From: RGIG5952 sp045627605
GTDB lineage: Bacteria; Verrucomicrobiota; Kiritimatiellia; RFP12; JAAYLN01
Reading direction: 5' to 3'
DNA: 23,933 nt
NCBI GenBank assembly: GCA_045627605.1
Contig: JAZQOA010000027.1
Coordinates: 1-23,933 of the forward strand
Shown here: piece after piece, positions 13,688 through 22,717 of the stretch
Numbering within the stretch: the stretch's first letter is position 1
Layout: every line of letters begins with the position of its first letter
Notes under the pieces: model-generated
What the model was told of the DNA's origin: nothing
The model's input: only the letters and a program-made list of their open reading frames with translations
The model's database searches: none
Position numbers and translations under genes: made by a program

Positions 13688-15595
13688 ATGAAAAGCAACA
13701 GCACGATCTCATTCTCCGCCATCACCCACCGCAAGGGCGGTTCCGGGCGTCGGCGCGACTTTACCTTCGACGCTGCCCGGAGCACGGGCACGCACCTTCT
13801 CGGCTCGTGCGCCGACGAATCGCTCGAACTCGAAGTCGTCGCCTCGCATGAACCCGAATGCCGCGTTTTCGAGGGATGCGTCCGCGACACCACCGGCAAA
13901 GACCACGCCGTCTCATTTTTCTTCGAGCTGCATGTCGACGCAAGGGAAGTCGTCTGGCACGACGACATCCGCCGCTCACGCAAGGTGAACAGCTCGAAGG
14001 TCTACGACAACACACTCCCCGCCGAATGCGGGTCCGGCGCGATCGGCAAGTATCCCGTCGGCACAATCAGCGGCATTGACGCCGCAGGTCGGCGTTTCTG
14101 CAAGTCCATCGCGCTCGACCCGACGCGGCCGGCCCCCTTCTCCATCGGCTTTGACACGGCGCGCGCGGCGCTCTTCATCCGCTACGATGTCGCGCTCGTT
14201 CCCGAAACCGCAAACTTCCCCTCCGCCGCGCCCTTCCGTTTCGTCGTCTTCGACTCCGACCCCGCCTGGGGCTTTCGCGGCGCCTACGACAAGTATATGC
14301 GTCTTTTTCCCGAGCCGTTCACGGTGCGCTCGCGGTCACAGGGCATCTGGATGCCCTTCACCGACGTGGAGAAGGTCGCGGGCCAGGCGGACTTCGGCTT
14401 CCGCTACCACGAGATGCACGGTGTCGGCAACGAGTTTGACAGCGCCAACGGCATCGCCGCCTACAACTACACCGAGCCCTTCACCTGGTGGATGAACATG
14501 CCCAAGGACATGCCGCGCACCTACGAGAATGCCGTCGCGCTGATGGAGGAATACGCGAAACCCGAGTGCAGGGACGCCGACCTGCACCAGCATGCCCTCG
14601 CCTTGAAACGCTCCGGGATGCGCCGGCCCGACGGGAAATTCGCCGTCGCGTTCTACGATCTCCCGTGGTGCGACGGCGCCTGCTGGACGATGAATCCCAA
14701 CCCCGCCCAGCCCTTCGAGCCCAGCGGGGCGACCATCAACTGGAGCGACGCCCTCAAGGCCGAGCGCCACCCGCCGATGGGCCGCCTCGCCGGCGAATAC
14801 ATCGACTCAACCGAAGGCTACACCACCCCTGAGCTGAATTTCGACCGCGCCGCCTTCGCCTACGAGACCGTTCCCCTCGCCTTCGACAAGAAGACCTACC
14901 AGCCCGGCATCCTCAAGGGCCTTGCCGTCTTCGAGTTCACGCGCAAGGCGGCGGCGGATATGCACGCCCTCGGCAAGACCCTCTTCGGCAACGGCGTCCC
15001 CTACCGCTTTTCCTGGTTGCTCGCCAACTTCGACATCATGGGCACCGAAACCGTCTGGCTTGGCAAGGACAAGACCTACGCGCCCGAAAAGGATTGGCAG
15101 ATGGCGCTGTGGCGGACGCTGAGCGGCCGCAAGCCCTACGTGCTCCTGCAGAACACGGACTTCCACGCCTTCGACAGCACGATGGTCGAACGCTACATGC
15201 AGCGCGTCCTCTTCTACGCCCTCTACCCGAGCATGTTCAGCGTCGATGCCGCGTCGAGCCCCTACTGGGAGGATGCCTCGCTCTACAACCGCGACCGCGC
15301 ACTCTTCAAGAAGTACGTGCCGCTTGTCCGCGAGCTCGGCGAGACCGGCTGGGAACCCGTGACGCTTGCCGTGTCGTCCAACGACAAGGTCCTTGTCGAA
15401 CGCTACGGCCACCGCTACCTCACGCTCTGCAACGACGAGGCGACGCCGCAGAAAACCACCGTCAAAGTGATGTTCCCGGCGCGGCGCAAGGCCGTTGAGC
15501 GCCTCTCCGGCGCGAAGGTGAAAGTCGCGACGGACGGCACCTTTGAAATCGAACTCGCCCCGCAGTCGTCCGCCATGGTCGACTTCGGCGAATAA
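13688..15595 (+). CDS. Putative glycoside-hydrolase-like protein (635 aa)
   Basis: This 635-aa protein has no signal peptide. Residues ~1-200 look like an all-beta domain. The middle (~205-560) looks like a TIM barrel, with RLFPEPFTVRSRSQGIWMPFTD, FGFRYHEMHGVGNEFD, GEYIDSTEGYTTPELNFDR (D373 and E376 are possible catalytic acids) and YRFSWLLANFDIMGTE. The last ~70 residues look like a beta domain. This resembles uncharacterised glycosidase-like proteins of Verrucomicrobia-type and gut bacteria, but I cannot assign a family or substrate. ATG at 13688 has AAGG 7 bases upstream and lies 25 bases after the beta-helix gene, so the two are probably co-transcribed. A cytoplasmic partner acting on imported oligosaccharides would fit the absence of a signal peptide. 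Confidence 0.8.
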   Translation: MKSNSTISFSAITHRKGGSGRRRDFTFDAARSTGTHLLGSCADESLELEVVASHEPECRVFEGCVRDTTGKDHAVSFFFELHVDAREVVWHDDIRRSRKVNSSKVYDNTLPAECGSGAIGKYPVGTISGIDAAGRRFCKSIALDPTRPAPFSIGFDTARAALFIRYDVALVPETANFPSAAPFRFVVFDSDPAWGFRGAYDKYMRLFPEPFTVRSRSQGIWMPFTDVEKVAGQADFGFRYHEMHGVGNEFDSANGIAAYNYTEPFTWWMNMPKDMPRTYENAVALMEEYAKPECRDADLHQHALALKRSGMRRPDGKFAVAFYDLPWCDGACWTMNPNPAQPFEPSGATINWSDALKAERHPPMGRLAGEYIDSTEGYTTPELNFDRAAFAYETVPLAFDKKTYQPGILKGLAVFEFTRKAAADMHALGKTLFGNGVPYRFSWLLANFDIMGTETVWLGKDKTYAPEKDWQMALWRTLSGRKPYVLLQNTDFHAFDSTMVERYMQRVLFYALYPSMFSVDAASSPYWEDASLYNRDRALFKKYVPLVRELGETGWEPVTLAVSSNDKVLVERYGHRYLTLCNDEATPQKTTVKVMFPARRKAVERLSGAKVKVATDGTFEIELAPQSSAMVDFGE

Positions 15596-15616
15596 GGAAC
15601 TCTTGCGGCAGGAACA

Positions 15617-16089
15617 TTGGGAAAGACAGAAATACAACAGGCGGCTCGGAAGACCGTCCTTGTGGGCACATATCGCGGCGGACAGCTTGACGACTGGCCG
15701 GGGTACTACAACTACCCGCTCTCGAAGAACGACAAGATCGACGTGGAAGGCGCGAAGCGCGTCAACGAACTGTGGCTCTTCCAGGGCGCGAAGGAAGGGC
15801 GCTTCTTCTCGCCTGGCGCGAGGTCAAGGACTGGCCCGGGGCGGTTATCGGCGCCTGCGGCTATTCGGCTCGCGGACGGAACGACTTGCGGCTGGCGGAC
15901 AACGCGCAAGAGGATTCCCCCGCCCTCTGGGACGAAGGGTATGGCTTCTGGTGGGATCTGGACGAAGTGGTGCGCTTTGACCAGCCGATCCCCTGCCGCG
16001 GCAACGTCGGCATGTGGCGAATGCCGGAGCCGCTGGCGGAAAAAGTGTCCGCCGCGGACATCCTCGCCACCGCTCAACATTCTCGGTAA
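15617..16089 (+). pseudogene. Frameshifted small gene (VGTYRGGQLDDW... / WREVKDWPG...)
   Basis: Two adjacent plus-strand frames look like one broken gene. The first, from TTG at 15617, reads TVLVGTYRGGQLDDWPGYYNYPL, then ELWLFQGAKEGRFFS, and turns into low-complexity R/P/S sequence near 15810. From the same point another frame gives a plausible protein, AWREVKDWPGAVIGACGYS, then GFWWDLDEVVRFDQPIPCRG and VGMWRMPEPLAEKV, to the stop at 16087. One missing base near the CTTCTTCTCG stretch (~15801-15810) would join them into a protein of ~157 aa. The second half faintly resembles PUA/ASCH-like small RNA-binding domains; this is tentative. It could be a genuine pseudogene, a sequence error or a frameshifting site. 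Confidence 0.6.
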
Positions 16090-16115
16090 AATTTCACGCA
16101 CTCGCGCCTGAATTG

Positions 16116-16124
16116 TGCTAAAAT
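16116..16124 (+). promoter_or_regulatory. Extended -10 promoter of the 1697-aa surface protein gene
   Basis: TGCTAAAAT (TGC plus TAAAAT at 16119-16124) predicts a start near 16131 and a leader of about 62 bases. The leader contains a perfect 12-base palindrome TTTGCCGGCAAA (16157-16168) and an AAGGAG ribosome binding site 7 bases before the ATG. Confidence 0.5.
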
Positions 16125-16192
16125 AATGCCGTTAGGCGAAATTCACTCAACTTGGTTTTGCCGGCAAAGTTCCCCAAAAAAGGAGAAAGCAG

Positions 16193-19100
16193 ATGATTCC
16201 ATCGAAAATCCGAATCGCAACCCTCGCGGCTTTGGCCTTTACCCTTGGTGTTGCTTCCGCGGCGACCACCTACACCTGGACGGGCGCGGGAGATCCGAAT
16301 CCGGACGGGTCGCTCAACTGGTCGAATCCGACGAACTGGGGCAAGACGGCGGCGACGGATTTCCCCGGCAAGGCGACGACGGACATCGCGACTTTCCCCG
16401 CCACGACCGAGGCAACGGTGGTCATTGACATTACCAAGACCATCGGTACGCTGAACCTCGACGGCACGGGTCTCACGCTGAAGCGGGCGGCGGAGAACCG
16501 TCTGACCACATCGACGCTGTCCGTCGCCGCGTCTTCCGTCGTCACGCTGGACGGTGCGTTCATTACCTCATCCGTCAACTCGGCGATGACGCAGGGCGAT
16601 CACTCGGTTCTTACCCTGAAGAACGGTGCGGACCTCTACCGCAGCAACAGTTCGGGAGCATACAACATCTACTCCTCCACCGCGACCTACGATGCCCGGC
16701 TGATCGTGGAAAGCGGCTCGACCCTGCGTCTGGCCGGAAGTTTCTGCCTCAACGCTTTGGCCGAGGTGACGATCGACGACGCGACGATCCAGGCCGCGAA
16801 CATCTACCTCAACAACGGCGGCACGGGCGGCGGCAGGGTGATGTTCAAGGGACGGCATCCCGCGATGCGGGCGACGACGACGGCTTTCCGCTCGGAGAAA
16901 AACGCAGACCGCAAGCTGGGCACCGACCTCTGGTTCGTCATTCCCGAGGGCGGATTCGATGCCGCGCCATTGCGCGGTGCGACGGGAGAGATGTTCCTTA
17001 ATGCCGACAAGTCGCCGGACAAGGCCGTTCGCTTCCATGTCGACCCGACGTCGCCCGCGCTGACCGCGGGCACGGCCACGACTGCGTTTCTCGGCTTCTT
17101 CCCGAAAGGGACGCTGCGCGCGAAGGGCTCGTTGCTCGCGGACGACCAGTCCGTGGCGTTCGAGTGGCGCACGGCCGCGAATGAGGTCGCGACAACTGAC
17201 GCAGGCGCGGTCACGCTGTGGGCGACGGTCGGCGAGGGAGCCGCCGCGCCGACGCCGCAGATTGAGAAGTCGGAGCTTTCCCCGGCAGTTTTCAGCTCGT
17301 CCATCTCGCGCAAGACCATCACCGCCTCGGTGGCCGTCCTCGGGCTGGGGAACGTTCATACGCCGAAGCTGACCCTGCTTGTCGGCACGGAGAACAACGT
17401 CGATGCGCTGACGCCGGTCGAGACGGTGTCGCCGACCCTCGGCGTGAACGTCTTCACCTGGGTCGCGCCGAACTACGATACGAAATACTATTTCGCCTTC
17501 CGGCTCGAGGACTGCGATGGCGAGACGGTCGTCAGTTCCGCGACCACGGCGATTGCGAACCTCACCTCGTCAGACGCGACGACCTACACATGGACGGGCG
17601 CGGGCGACGGCAAGAGCTGGACCGATCCGGACAACTGGGACGACGGACACGGCGGCGATTCGCTCGGCTGGCCTCAGACGACCGCCTCGACCGCGCTGTT
17701 CGCCGAGGGGACGACGGCGTCCGTCCTCTTCGACGCGACCTGCACGTTCGGGACGCTCAACGTCTCCGCCACGAAGCTGAACCTCACCTTCACGGCGGGC
17801 GAGGGCGTTGCGGTGACGAGCTCCGCCGTTACCGCAGGCAGCAACGCGGCGACGGCGTCCATCCTCTCGTCCGTCACCTTCGACGGGGTTTCGTTCTACA
17901 CCTCCGGCACGTGCAGCCTGAATCCCGGGCTCACCCTGCGGATAAGGGGCGGGGCCGCGATGTCCTTTGACAAGCTCGAGGTGAAGTCGACCAAGTTCGT
18001 CATCCCCGAGACCGTGCTTCGCGTCGAGGACGAGTCGACGCTGGCCGCCCGGACGAGCCTCGACCTCAACGGCAACGGTTGCCTTTCGATCAGCGACGCC
18101 GCGGTGACGCTCGCGAAGCTGCTGGTCAATTCCGGCACGACGACCGGCGGCGGGTTCGTCCGCTTCGAGGGGACGCATCCGCTCCTCACGGTGACGGGTA
18201 CGGCCGCGAGCGAGGAGAACGCCTCGCGGGCGTGGGGCGGATGTTTCGACTTCCTCGTCCCGGTCGGAGGATTTGAGGCAACGCCGTTCGTCCACACCGG
18301 TTCGGCCAAGCTGCTGGCCTGCACGAAGTGCACGACGCGCAATAAGTTCCGGGTGCTGGCGGAGAGTCCGGCGGTTCGGGCGGGCGGTGCGGCGGAGTAC
18401 ACGCTCGTCTCGACGACGGCGGGCGTCGCCACGGACCGCATTTCCTGTCCCGCGCCAGATCCGGAGAAGGGCGTGACGGCGCTTTCCGCGGACGAGAAGT
18501 CCGTCGTCTACACGCAGTACGACGCGGCGGACGCATTCGTCGTGGAGGGTGCGCCGTATGCGTTCGGCGAGGGCTACGGGGCGCAGTTCGGGCTTGCGGA
18601 GGGGACGGTCGTCAACGCGCCGGCGCCGACGAGCGAGCACCTCACGTGCACCGGCTACCGGCTTTACGACGTCGCGGCGGACGGCACGCGCACCGAGGTG
18701 GAGGGGAGCCCGTTCGCGGGAACGAGCTACGCCTACGCGAAGGGCGCGGGCAAGCGCGTCCTCGTCTGGCAGTGGCAGCGTCCGACGGTCTATGTCGCGC
18801 CCGAGGGCGATGACGGGGCGAGCGGCGCGGACTGGGAGCAACCGCTCGCGACCATCCAGGCGGCGATCGCGAAGTACGATTGCTCTCGGGTCGTCGTCTC
18901 GAACGGCACTTACAAGTTCTGCGGAGATCCGATCACGCTGACGACCGACATCGAAATCGCGGGCTTCGGCGCCTCGCCGGCCGACGTGACGATCGAGCGC
19001 ACGAACACCGAGGCGCGCATCGTCTACATGACGGGCAAGTACGCGGTGCTGACGAACCTGACGGTCTCCAACGGCATGCGAACCCTCGCGGGCGGCATCG

Positions 19101-21286
19101 AGATGACTGACGGACTCGTCACCGGCTGCAACATCTCCAGGGTGGACCGGCGGAACCTGTCGGGCGACGCAGGCGGGTTCAAGATGAGCGGCGGCACCGT
19201 ACGCAACTGCACGATCACCCACTGTGTCGCGCACAGTTCCGGCAACGGCGGTTCCAAGGGCGGAGGTGTCTACATGACGGGCGGGCTGGTGGAGAACTGC
19301 CGCATCGTCGACAACAACTGGCGTTCGGAAGGCGGTTCCGGCAGCGGCGGGTACGGCGGCGGCGTCTACATGACGGGCGGTACGGTGCGCGGCTGCCTGA
19401 TCGCCGGCAATCAGGCGCGCGGCAGGGGTTTCGGGATCTACGCGACGGGCGGTACGATCGAGAGCTGCACGATCGCCGACAACGACTACGACCAGACGAG
19501 CACGGGCACGGGTGTCTATCTCGATGGTGCGGGCATCAAGTTCCGCAACAACATCGTCTGGAACAACACCAATCCGAACGGACTCGCCAACATCAGCTTC
19601 GCGACGGCCATCGCGTGCCAGAACTGCAATTCCGATCCGGTCATCTCGCGCGGCAGCGGCAATGTCTCGGTCGATCCTGTCTTCAACGACGACTACACGC
19701 TTAACTTCAGTGCATGCGTGAACGGCGGACTCTGGCAGTCATGGATGGAGGGCGCGAAGGACCTCGCCGGCAACGACCGCCTCGTCGGCACGGCGCCGGA
19801 CATCGGCTGCCTCGAGCGTCCCGCCGGCACGGGCGTCGAGTGCTCGTTCACGGCGGAGACGGACGGCGCGAAGGATTCGTCCGTCGTCACCCTCGCCGCG
19901 CTCGTCGACGGCGACACCGACGGCATTGTCTACACGTGGAGAGTCTGGGACCTCGACACGAATCTCGTCTACTCCGTGACGGGGTCGGAGTACGCGGTCG
20001 CGAAGCCCGTCCTCGGCGCGAACCGCTACAAGGTGCGGCTAGACGTCGTTAACGGCAAGGGCAAGGGGAACTTCTCGGAGATCGAGGATGCGTGCACGGT
20101 CTACGCCACCAAGGTCTACGTGAACGCCGAGGGAACCGATACGCGTCCGTACGCGACCGTCGGCGCGGGTGCGCACGACTTCGCGAAGGCGTTCGAGCTG
20201 CTGACGGACGGTGGCACGGTGTATGTGGCGGACGGCGTCTACCAGATCGCCGACCGCATCCTTCTTGGCAACGGCAACGGCACGAGGGTCGTCTCGCTGA
20301 ACGGTCCGGAGAACTGCGTCATTCAGGCGGCGAAATCGCCGAACTTCTACGATCTCGCCTTCCGCATGTTCGAGATGACCGCGGCGAATTCGCGGCTGGA
20401 GGGCCTGACGATCGCCGGCGGACTCAAGGGCCGGTACAACACGGGCTCTACTTACAACACCTACGGCAACGTCATCATCAAGAACGCGTCGGCGATGGTG
20501 ACGAACTGCGTCATCTGCGATGCGAGCGGCGTCGCCCGCGGACCGGACGGTGCTGGCGTGAACATCTCGAGCGGAACGATCGTCGACACGACAATCGCCA
20601 ACGTCGAGGAAGTAATGAGCGGCGGAACGGCGAAGAAGGGCGTCGCGCTTTACCAGACGGGCGGCCTTGCCGACCGAATCAGGATCGTCAACTGTCGGAC
20701 TTCGGGTACGTCCTCCAGTGAGGGCGACGGCGGACTTCTGTTCGTGAGCGGCGGAACGATCCGCAACTCGCTGATTGCCTCGTGCAAGTCGACTCAGTCG
20801 GCGCCAGTCTACGTCGGTGCGGACGCCACGATGGAAAACTGCTCGATTGTCGCCAACACCAACACGCAGATGGCGGCGACGCGCACCCCGTCGACCGGGA
20901 CGGTGGCCAACAACCACTGCGGCGGGCTGATCGCGGCTGCGGCGTCGACCGTGGTCAACACGCTGGTTGCGGACAACTGGAGCAGCTTCGGCAATGCCGA
21001 GTCAAACCTCTACTGCTCGGCGAGCAAGGAGTTCGACCACTGTCTCGTATCCGACCGCGAGATGTTACCGGGAGAAAACAACCTAACGGCGAAACCCCGC
21101 TTCAAAAATCCCGGGCTGGGCGACTGGCATCTTCAGAAATCATCTTCAGGCGTTAACAGCGGTAAAACACTCGACTGGATGGAAAACGAAACAGACATAG
21201 TCTTCGGTGAACGCATTGTCGGAAGCGCCCCCGACATCGGCTGTTACGAAACGATCTTCACGGGATCATTCATCTTCGTCAGGTAG
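16193..21286 (+). CDS. Large modular secreted/surface protein with beta-helix repeats and two choice-of-anchor-Q-type signatures
   Basis: This 1697-aa protein has a signal peptide (cleavage likely after residue 23, GVASA). Two homologous modules begin with ATTYTWTGAGD at residues 24 and 462, each continuing as beta-solenoid-like sequence (TFGTLNVSATKL, LRVEDESTLAAR, then FVIPEGGFDAAP / FLVPVGGFEATP). An Fn3-like linker (~355-455) separates them. Two pectin-lyase-like beta-helices follow, starting with VYVAPEGDDG (866) and VYVNAEGTDT (1308). The first has coils of the type GGGVYMTGG.V..C.I. Each helix ends with an R.VG.APDIGC.E signature (~1196-1208 and ~1674-1686), as in choice-of-anchor-Q proteins. 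No PEP-CTERM or LPXTG tail is seen; it ends TIFTGSFIFVR. Likely an exported adhesin or glycan-binding protein. Codon use changes in the last ~225 bases. Confidence 0.88.
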   Translation: MIPSKIRIATLAALAFTLGVASAATTYTWTGAGDPNPDGSLNWSNPTNWGKTAATDFPGKATTDIATFPATTEATVVIDITKTIGTLNLDGTGLTLKRAAENRLTTSTLSVAASSVVTLDGAFITSSVNSAMTQGDHSVLTLKNGADLYRSNSSGAYNIYSSTATYDARLIVESGSTLRLAGSFCLNALAEVTIDDATIQAANIYLNNGGTGGGRVMFKGRHPAMRATTTAFRSEKNADRKLGTDLWFVIPEGGFDAAPLRGATGEMFLNADKSPDKAVRFHVDPTSPALTAGTATTAFLGFFPKGTLRAKGSLLADDQSVAFEWRTAANEVATTDAGAVTLWATVGEGAAAPTPQIEKSELSPAVFSSSISRKTITASVAVLGLGNVHTPKLTLLVGTENNVDALTPVETVSPTLGVNVFTWVAPNYDTKYYFAFRLEDCDGETVVSSATTAIANLTSSDATTYTWTGAGDGKSWTDPDNWDDGHGGDSLGWPQTTASTALFAEGTTASVLFDATCTFGTLNVSATKLNLTFTAGEGVAVTSSAVTAGSNAATASILSSVTFDGVSFYTSGTCSLNPGLTLRIRGGAAMSFDKLEVKSTKFVIPETVLRVEDESTLAARTSLDLNGNGCLSISDAAVTLAKLLVNSGTTTGGGFVRFEGTHPLLTVTGTAASEENASRAWGGCFDFLVPVGGFEATPFVHTGSAKLLACTKCTTRNKFRVLAESPAVRAGGAAEYTLVSTTAGVATDRISCPAPDPEKGVTALSADEKSVVYTQYDAADAFVVEGAPYAFGEGYGAQFGLAEGTVVNAPAPTSEHLTCTGYRLYDVAADGTRTEVEGSPFAGTSYAYAKGAGKRVLVWQWQRPTVYVAPEGDDGASGADWEQPLATIQAAIAKYDCSRVVVSNGTYKFCGDPITLTTDIEIAGFGASPADVTIERTNTEARIVYMTGKYAVLTNLTVSNGMRTLAGGIEMTDGLVTGCNISRVDRRNLSGDAGGFKMSGGTVRNCTITHCVAHSSGNGGSKGGGVYMTGGLVENCRIVDNNWRSEGGSGSGGYGGGVYMTGGTVRGCLIAGNQARGRGFGIYATGGTIESCTIADNDYDQTSTGTGVYLDGAGIKFRNNIVWNNTNPNGLANISFATAIACQNCNSDPVISRGSGNVSVDPVFNDDYTLNFSACVNGGLWQSWMEGAKDLAGNDRLVGTAPDIGCLERPAGTGVECSFTAETDGAKDSSVVTLAALVDGDTDGIVYTWRVWDLDTNLVYSVTGSEYAVAKPVLGANRYKVRLDVVNGKGKGNFSEIEDACTVYATKVYVNAEGTDTRPYATVGAGAHDFAKAFELLTDGGTVYVADGVYQIADRILLGNGNGTRVVSLNGPENCVIQAAKSPNFYDLAFRMFEMTAANSRLEGLTIAGGLKGRYNTGSTYNTYGNVIIKNASAMVTNCVICDASGVARGPDGAGVNISSGTIVDTTIANVEEVMSGGTAKKGVALYQTGGLADRIRIVNCRTSGTSSSEGDGGLLFVSGGTIRNSLIASCKSTQSAPVYVGADATMENCSIVANTNTQMAATRTPSTGTVANNHCGGLIAAAASTVVNTLVADNWSSFGNAESNLYCSASKEFDHCLVSDREMLPGENNLTAKPRFKNPGLGDWHLQKSSSGVNSGKTLDWMENETDIVFGERIVGSAPDIGCYETIFTGSFIFVR

Positions 21287-21301
21287 GAAGCCGGCTCCCA
21301 A

Positions 21302-22597
21302 TTGAAAACGCTGCGCGAACTCATCGCCTTCTACATTCCGCTGGCAATCCAGGGCGCCTCCATGTCGCTCACCTACCCGCTTGTCGGGAGCGTTGTGTCA
21401 CACGGGAGGCTCGGTCCCGACGAATACGCGGTCTTTGCCCAGTCGCAGGCCGTCATGTTCCTCGTTGGTTCAATTGGCAACGGGCTCATCACGACAGGCA
21501 TGGTCTTCGGACGCAGCCGCACCGGCTTCCTGAACAACAACAAGCTCGCCTTTCTGCTGGGGGGTGCCGCAGCGCTGATGCAACTCGCCTGTTCGCTCCC
21601 TCCGCTCGACAACCTGGTTTTCGGTCGCCTCTACCACCTCGGAGGGGAGCTCTTCGACATCGCGAGGGAAACGCTCCTCTGGAGTATTCCCCTCAACTTC
21701 GCCTTTTTCATCCGTACCCCGATGCTGGCAACGCTCTTTTCGGAGAAGCGTTCCGACAAGGCAACCCTTGCCACGGCCGCCCGGATTCTGATGGTCTGGC
21801 TCGGCTCAATCGTCTTCGTGAAGGCGGGGCTCGTTGGCTGGCATTACGGATTGCTTCTGACGACGGCGTCGGTCTTTGCGGAAGCCGCCCTCTTCTTCGT
21901 CTTCGCACGCCCCTACTCCCGCAAGCTTGAGGACGCTCCAGACGCGGAAAAGGCATCCGTCGGCCAGCAGTGCCGATTCACAATTCCGCTTTCGCTGGGC
22001 GGGACGATGATCAATGTTTCCGCCGTCATGATCGGCGTTTTCCTCTCGATGACGGACAACCCCGAGCTCTCCCGGGCCATCCATTACATCGCGATGGGCA
22101 TCATGAATCCCCTCGGCAACGCGGCCATGCGCATGCAGGCTGTCACAATCGCCTTTCCTCCGGCAAAATACGGTTTCTGGAAAATCCAGGGATTCGCGCT
22201 GGCGGCCGGCGTGGCGCTGAGTGGCTTCTCAATCCTGCTCCAGCACCCCTCCCTCGCCAACTGGTATTTCTGCGGCGTCCAGAACCTCGCCCCCGAACAT
22301 GTCGGCCTGGCCAAGATTGTCGTCCTCGTCATTGCGACAGTTCCGATTGTCCAGGCCGTCCGCGGCCACGCCGAAGGGCTCGCCGCCATCCTGAGGCGTC
22401 CCAAGGCCATTCTCGCCGGCCAAATCTCCTATCTCGCGATGCTCGTGGCCGTTTTTTTCCTGCTCATCCAAACCCACCTGACGCCCGGTTACATGGCCGG
22501 GGCCATCAGCATCGCCCTCGCCCAGTTCGCGTCCTTCGCCGTGATACGCCTCTGTCTTCCAAGCATAGCGCAAAAGACATGGGGCGAGGACAGGTAG
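21302..22597 (+). CDS. Multi-pass membrane protein, MATE/MOP-flippase or ANKH-like
   Basis: This 431-aa protein is almost entirely hydrophobic helices, about 11-12 predicted membrane spans (for example IPLAIQGASMSLTYPLVG, LLGGAAALMQLACSLPPL, AISIALAQFASFAVIRLCL). The N-terminal pattern, with early MSLTYPLVG and SIGNGLITTGMVFGRSRTGF, and the late RGHAEGLAAILRRP loop resemble bacterial ANKH-like members of the MOP/MATE superfamily. It would export a small molecule or flip a lipid-linked one; the substrate is unknown. The start is a TTG at 21302; the first internal ATG would remove most of the first span. It begins 15 bases after, and in the same frame as, the large surface protein gene, so co-transcription is likely. 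Confidence 0.75.
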   Translation: MKTLRELIAFYIPLAIQGASMSLTYPLVGSVVSHGRLGPDEYAVFAQSQAVMFLVGSIGNGLITTGMVFGRSRTGFLNNNKLAFLLGGAAALMQLACSLPPLDNLVFGRLYHLGGELFDIARETLLWSIPLNFAFFIRTPMLATLFSEKRSDKATLATAARILMVWLGSIVFVKAGLVGWHYGLLLTTASVFAEAALFFVFARPYSRKLEDAPDAEKASVGQQCRFTIPLSLGGTMINVSAVMIGVFLSMTDNPELSRAIHYIAMGIMNPLGNAAMRMQAVTIAFPPAKYGFWKIQGFALAAGVALSGFSILLQHPSLANWYFCGVQNLAPEHVGLAKIVVLVIATVPIVQAVRGHAEGLAAILRRPKAILAGQISYLAMLVAVFFLLIQTHLTPGYMAGAISIALAQFASFAVIRLCLPSIAQKTWGEDR

Positions 22598-22618
22598 AAG
22601 TGGAGAAACACGGTTTTC

Positions 22619-22662
22619 AGACGGGTCCTTTGATTTCCCGGCGTCTTTCTATTTCCTTTCTA
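22619..22662 (+). terminator. Weak terminator-like hairpin with pyrimidine tail
   Basis: AGACG (22619-22623) pairs with CGTCT (22642-22646), with GG/CC extending inward after a bulge. A T-rich run (TTTCTATTTCCTTTC) follows. The stem is short, so this is only a moderate candidate for the end of the membrane-protein transcript. Confidence 0.35.
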
Positions 22663-22701
22663 TTTTCACCATCCGCCAAACTTTCTCATTTCACTCAAAT
22701 A

Positions 22702-22710
22702 TGGTAAAAT
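22702..22710 (+). promoter_or_regulatory. Extended -10 promoter of the methyltransferase gene, placed for a leaderless start
   Basis: TGGTAAAAT (TAAAAT at 22705-22710) predicts initiation at 22717-22718, the A of the ATG. The bases between (TGAACAA) contain no ribosome binding site. The same TGGTAAAAT serves the minus-strand sugar operon. Confidence 0.5.
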
Positions 22711-22717
22711 TGAACAA

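Noticed and set aside
11944..13983. A 679-codon open frame on the minus strand opposite the beta-helix gene
   Set aside because: It is the antisense shadow of a gene with strong third-position GC. It has no ribosome binding site, and its translation is repetitive G/V/E/D/R sequence crossing two real genes.
17570..19234. A 554-codon open frame on the minus strand within the surface protein gene
   Set aside because: The translation is arginine-rich with no recognisable fold. The opposite strand carries a signal peptide and clear repeats.
19255..19460. Short GGCGG-rich repeats in the surface protein gene, checked as a CRISPR or tandem DNA repeat
   Set aside because: They reflect the GGGVYMTGG beta-helix coils at protein level. 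Unit length and sequence vary, and there is no spacer structure.
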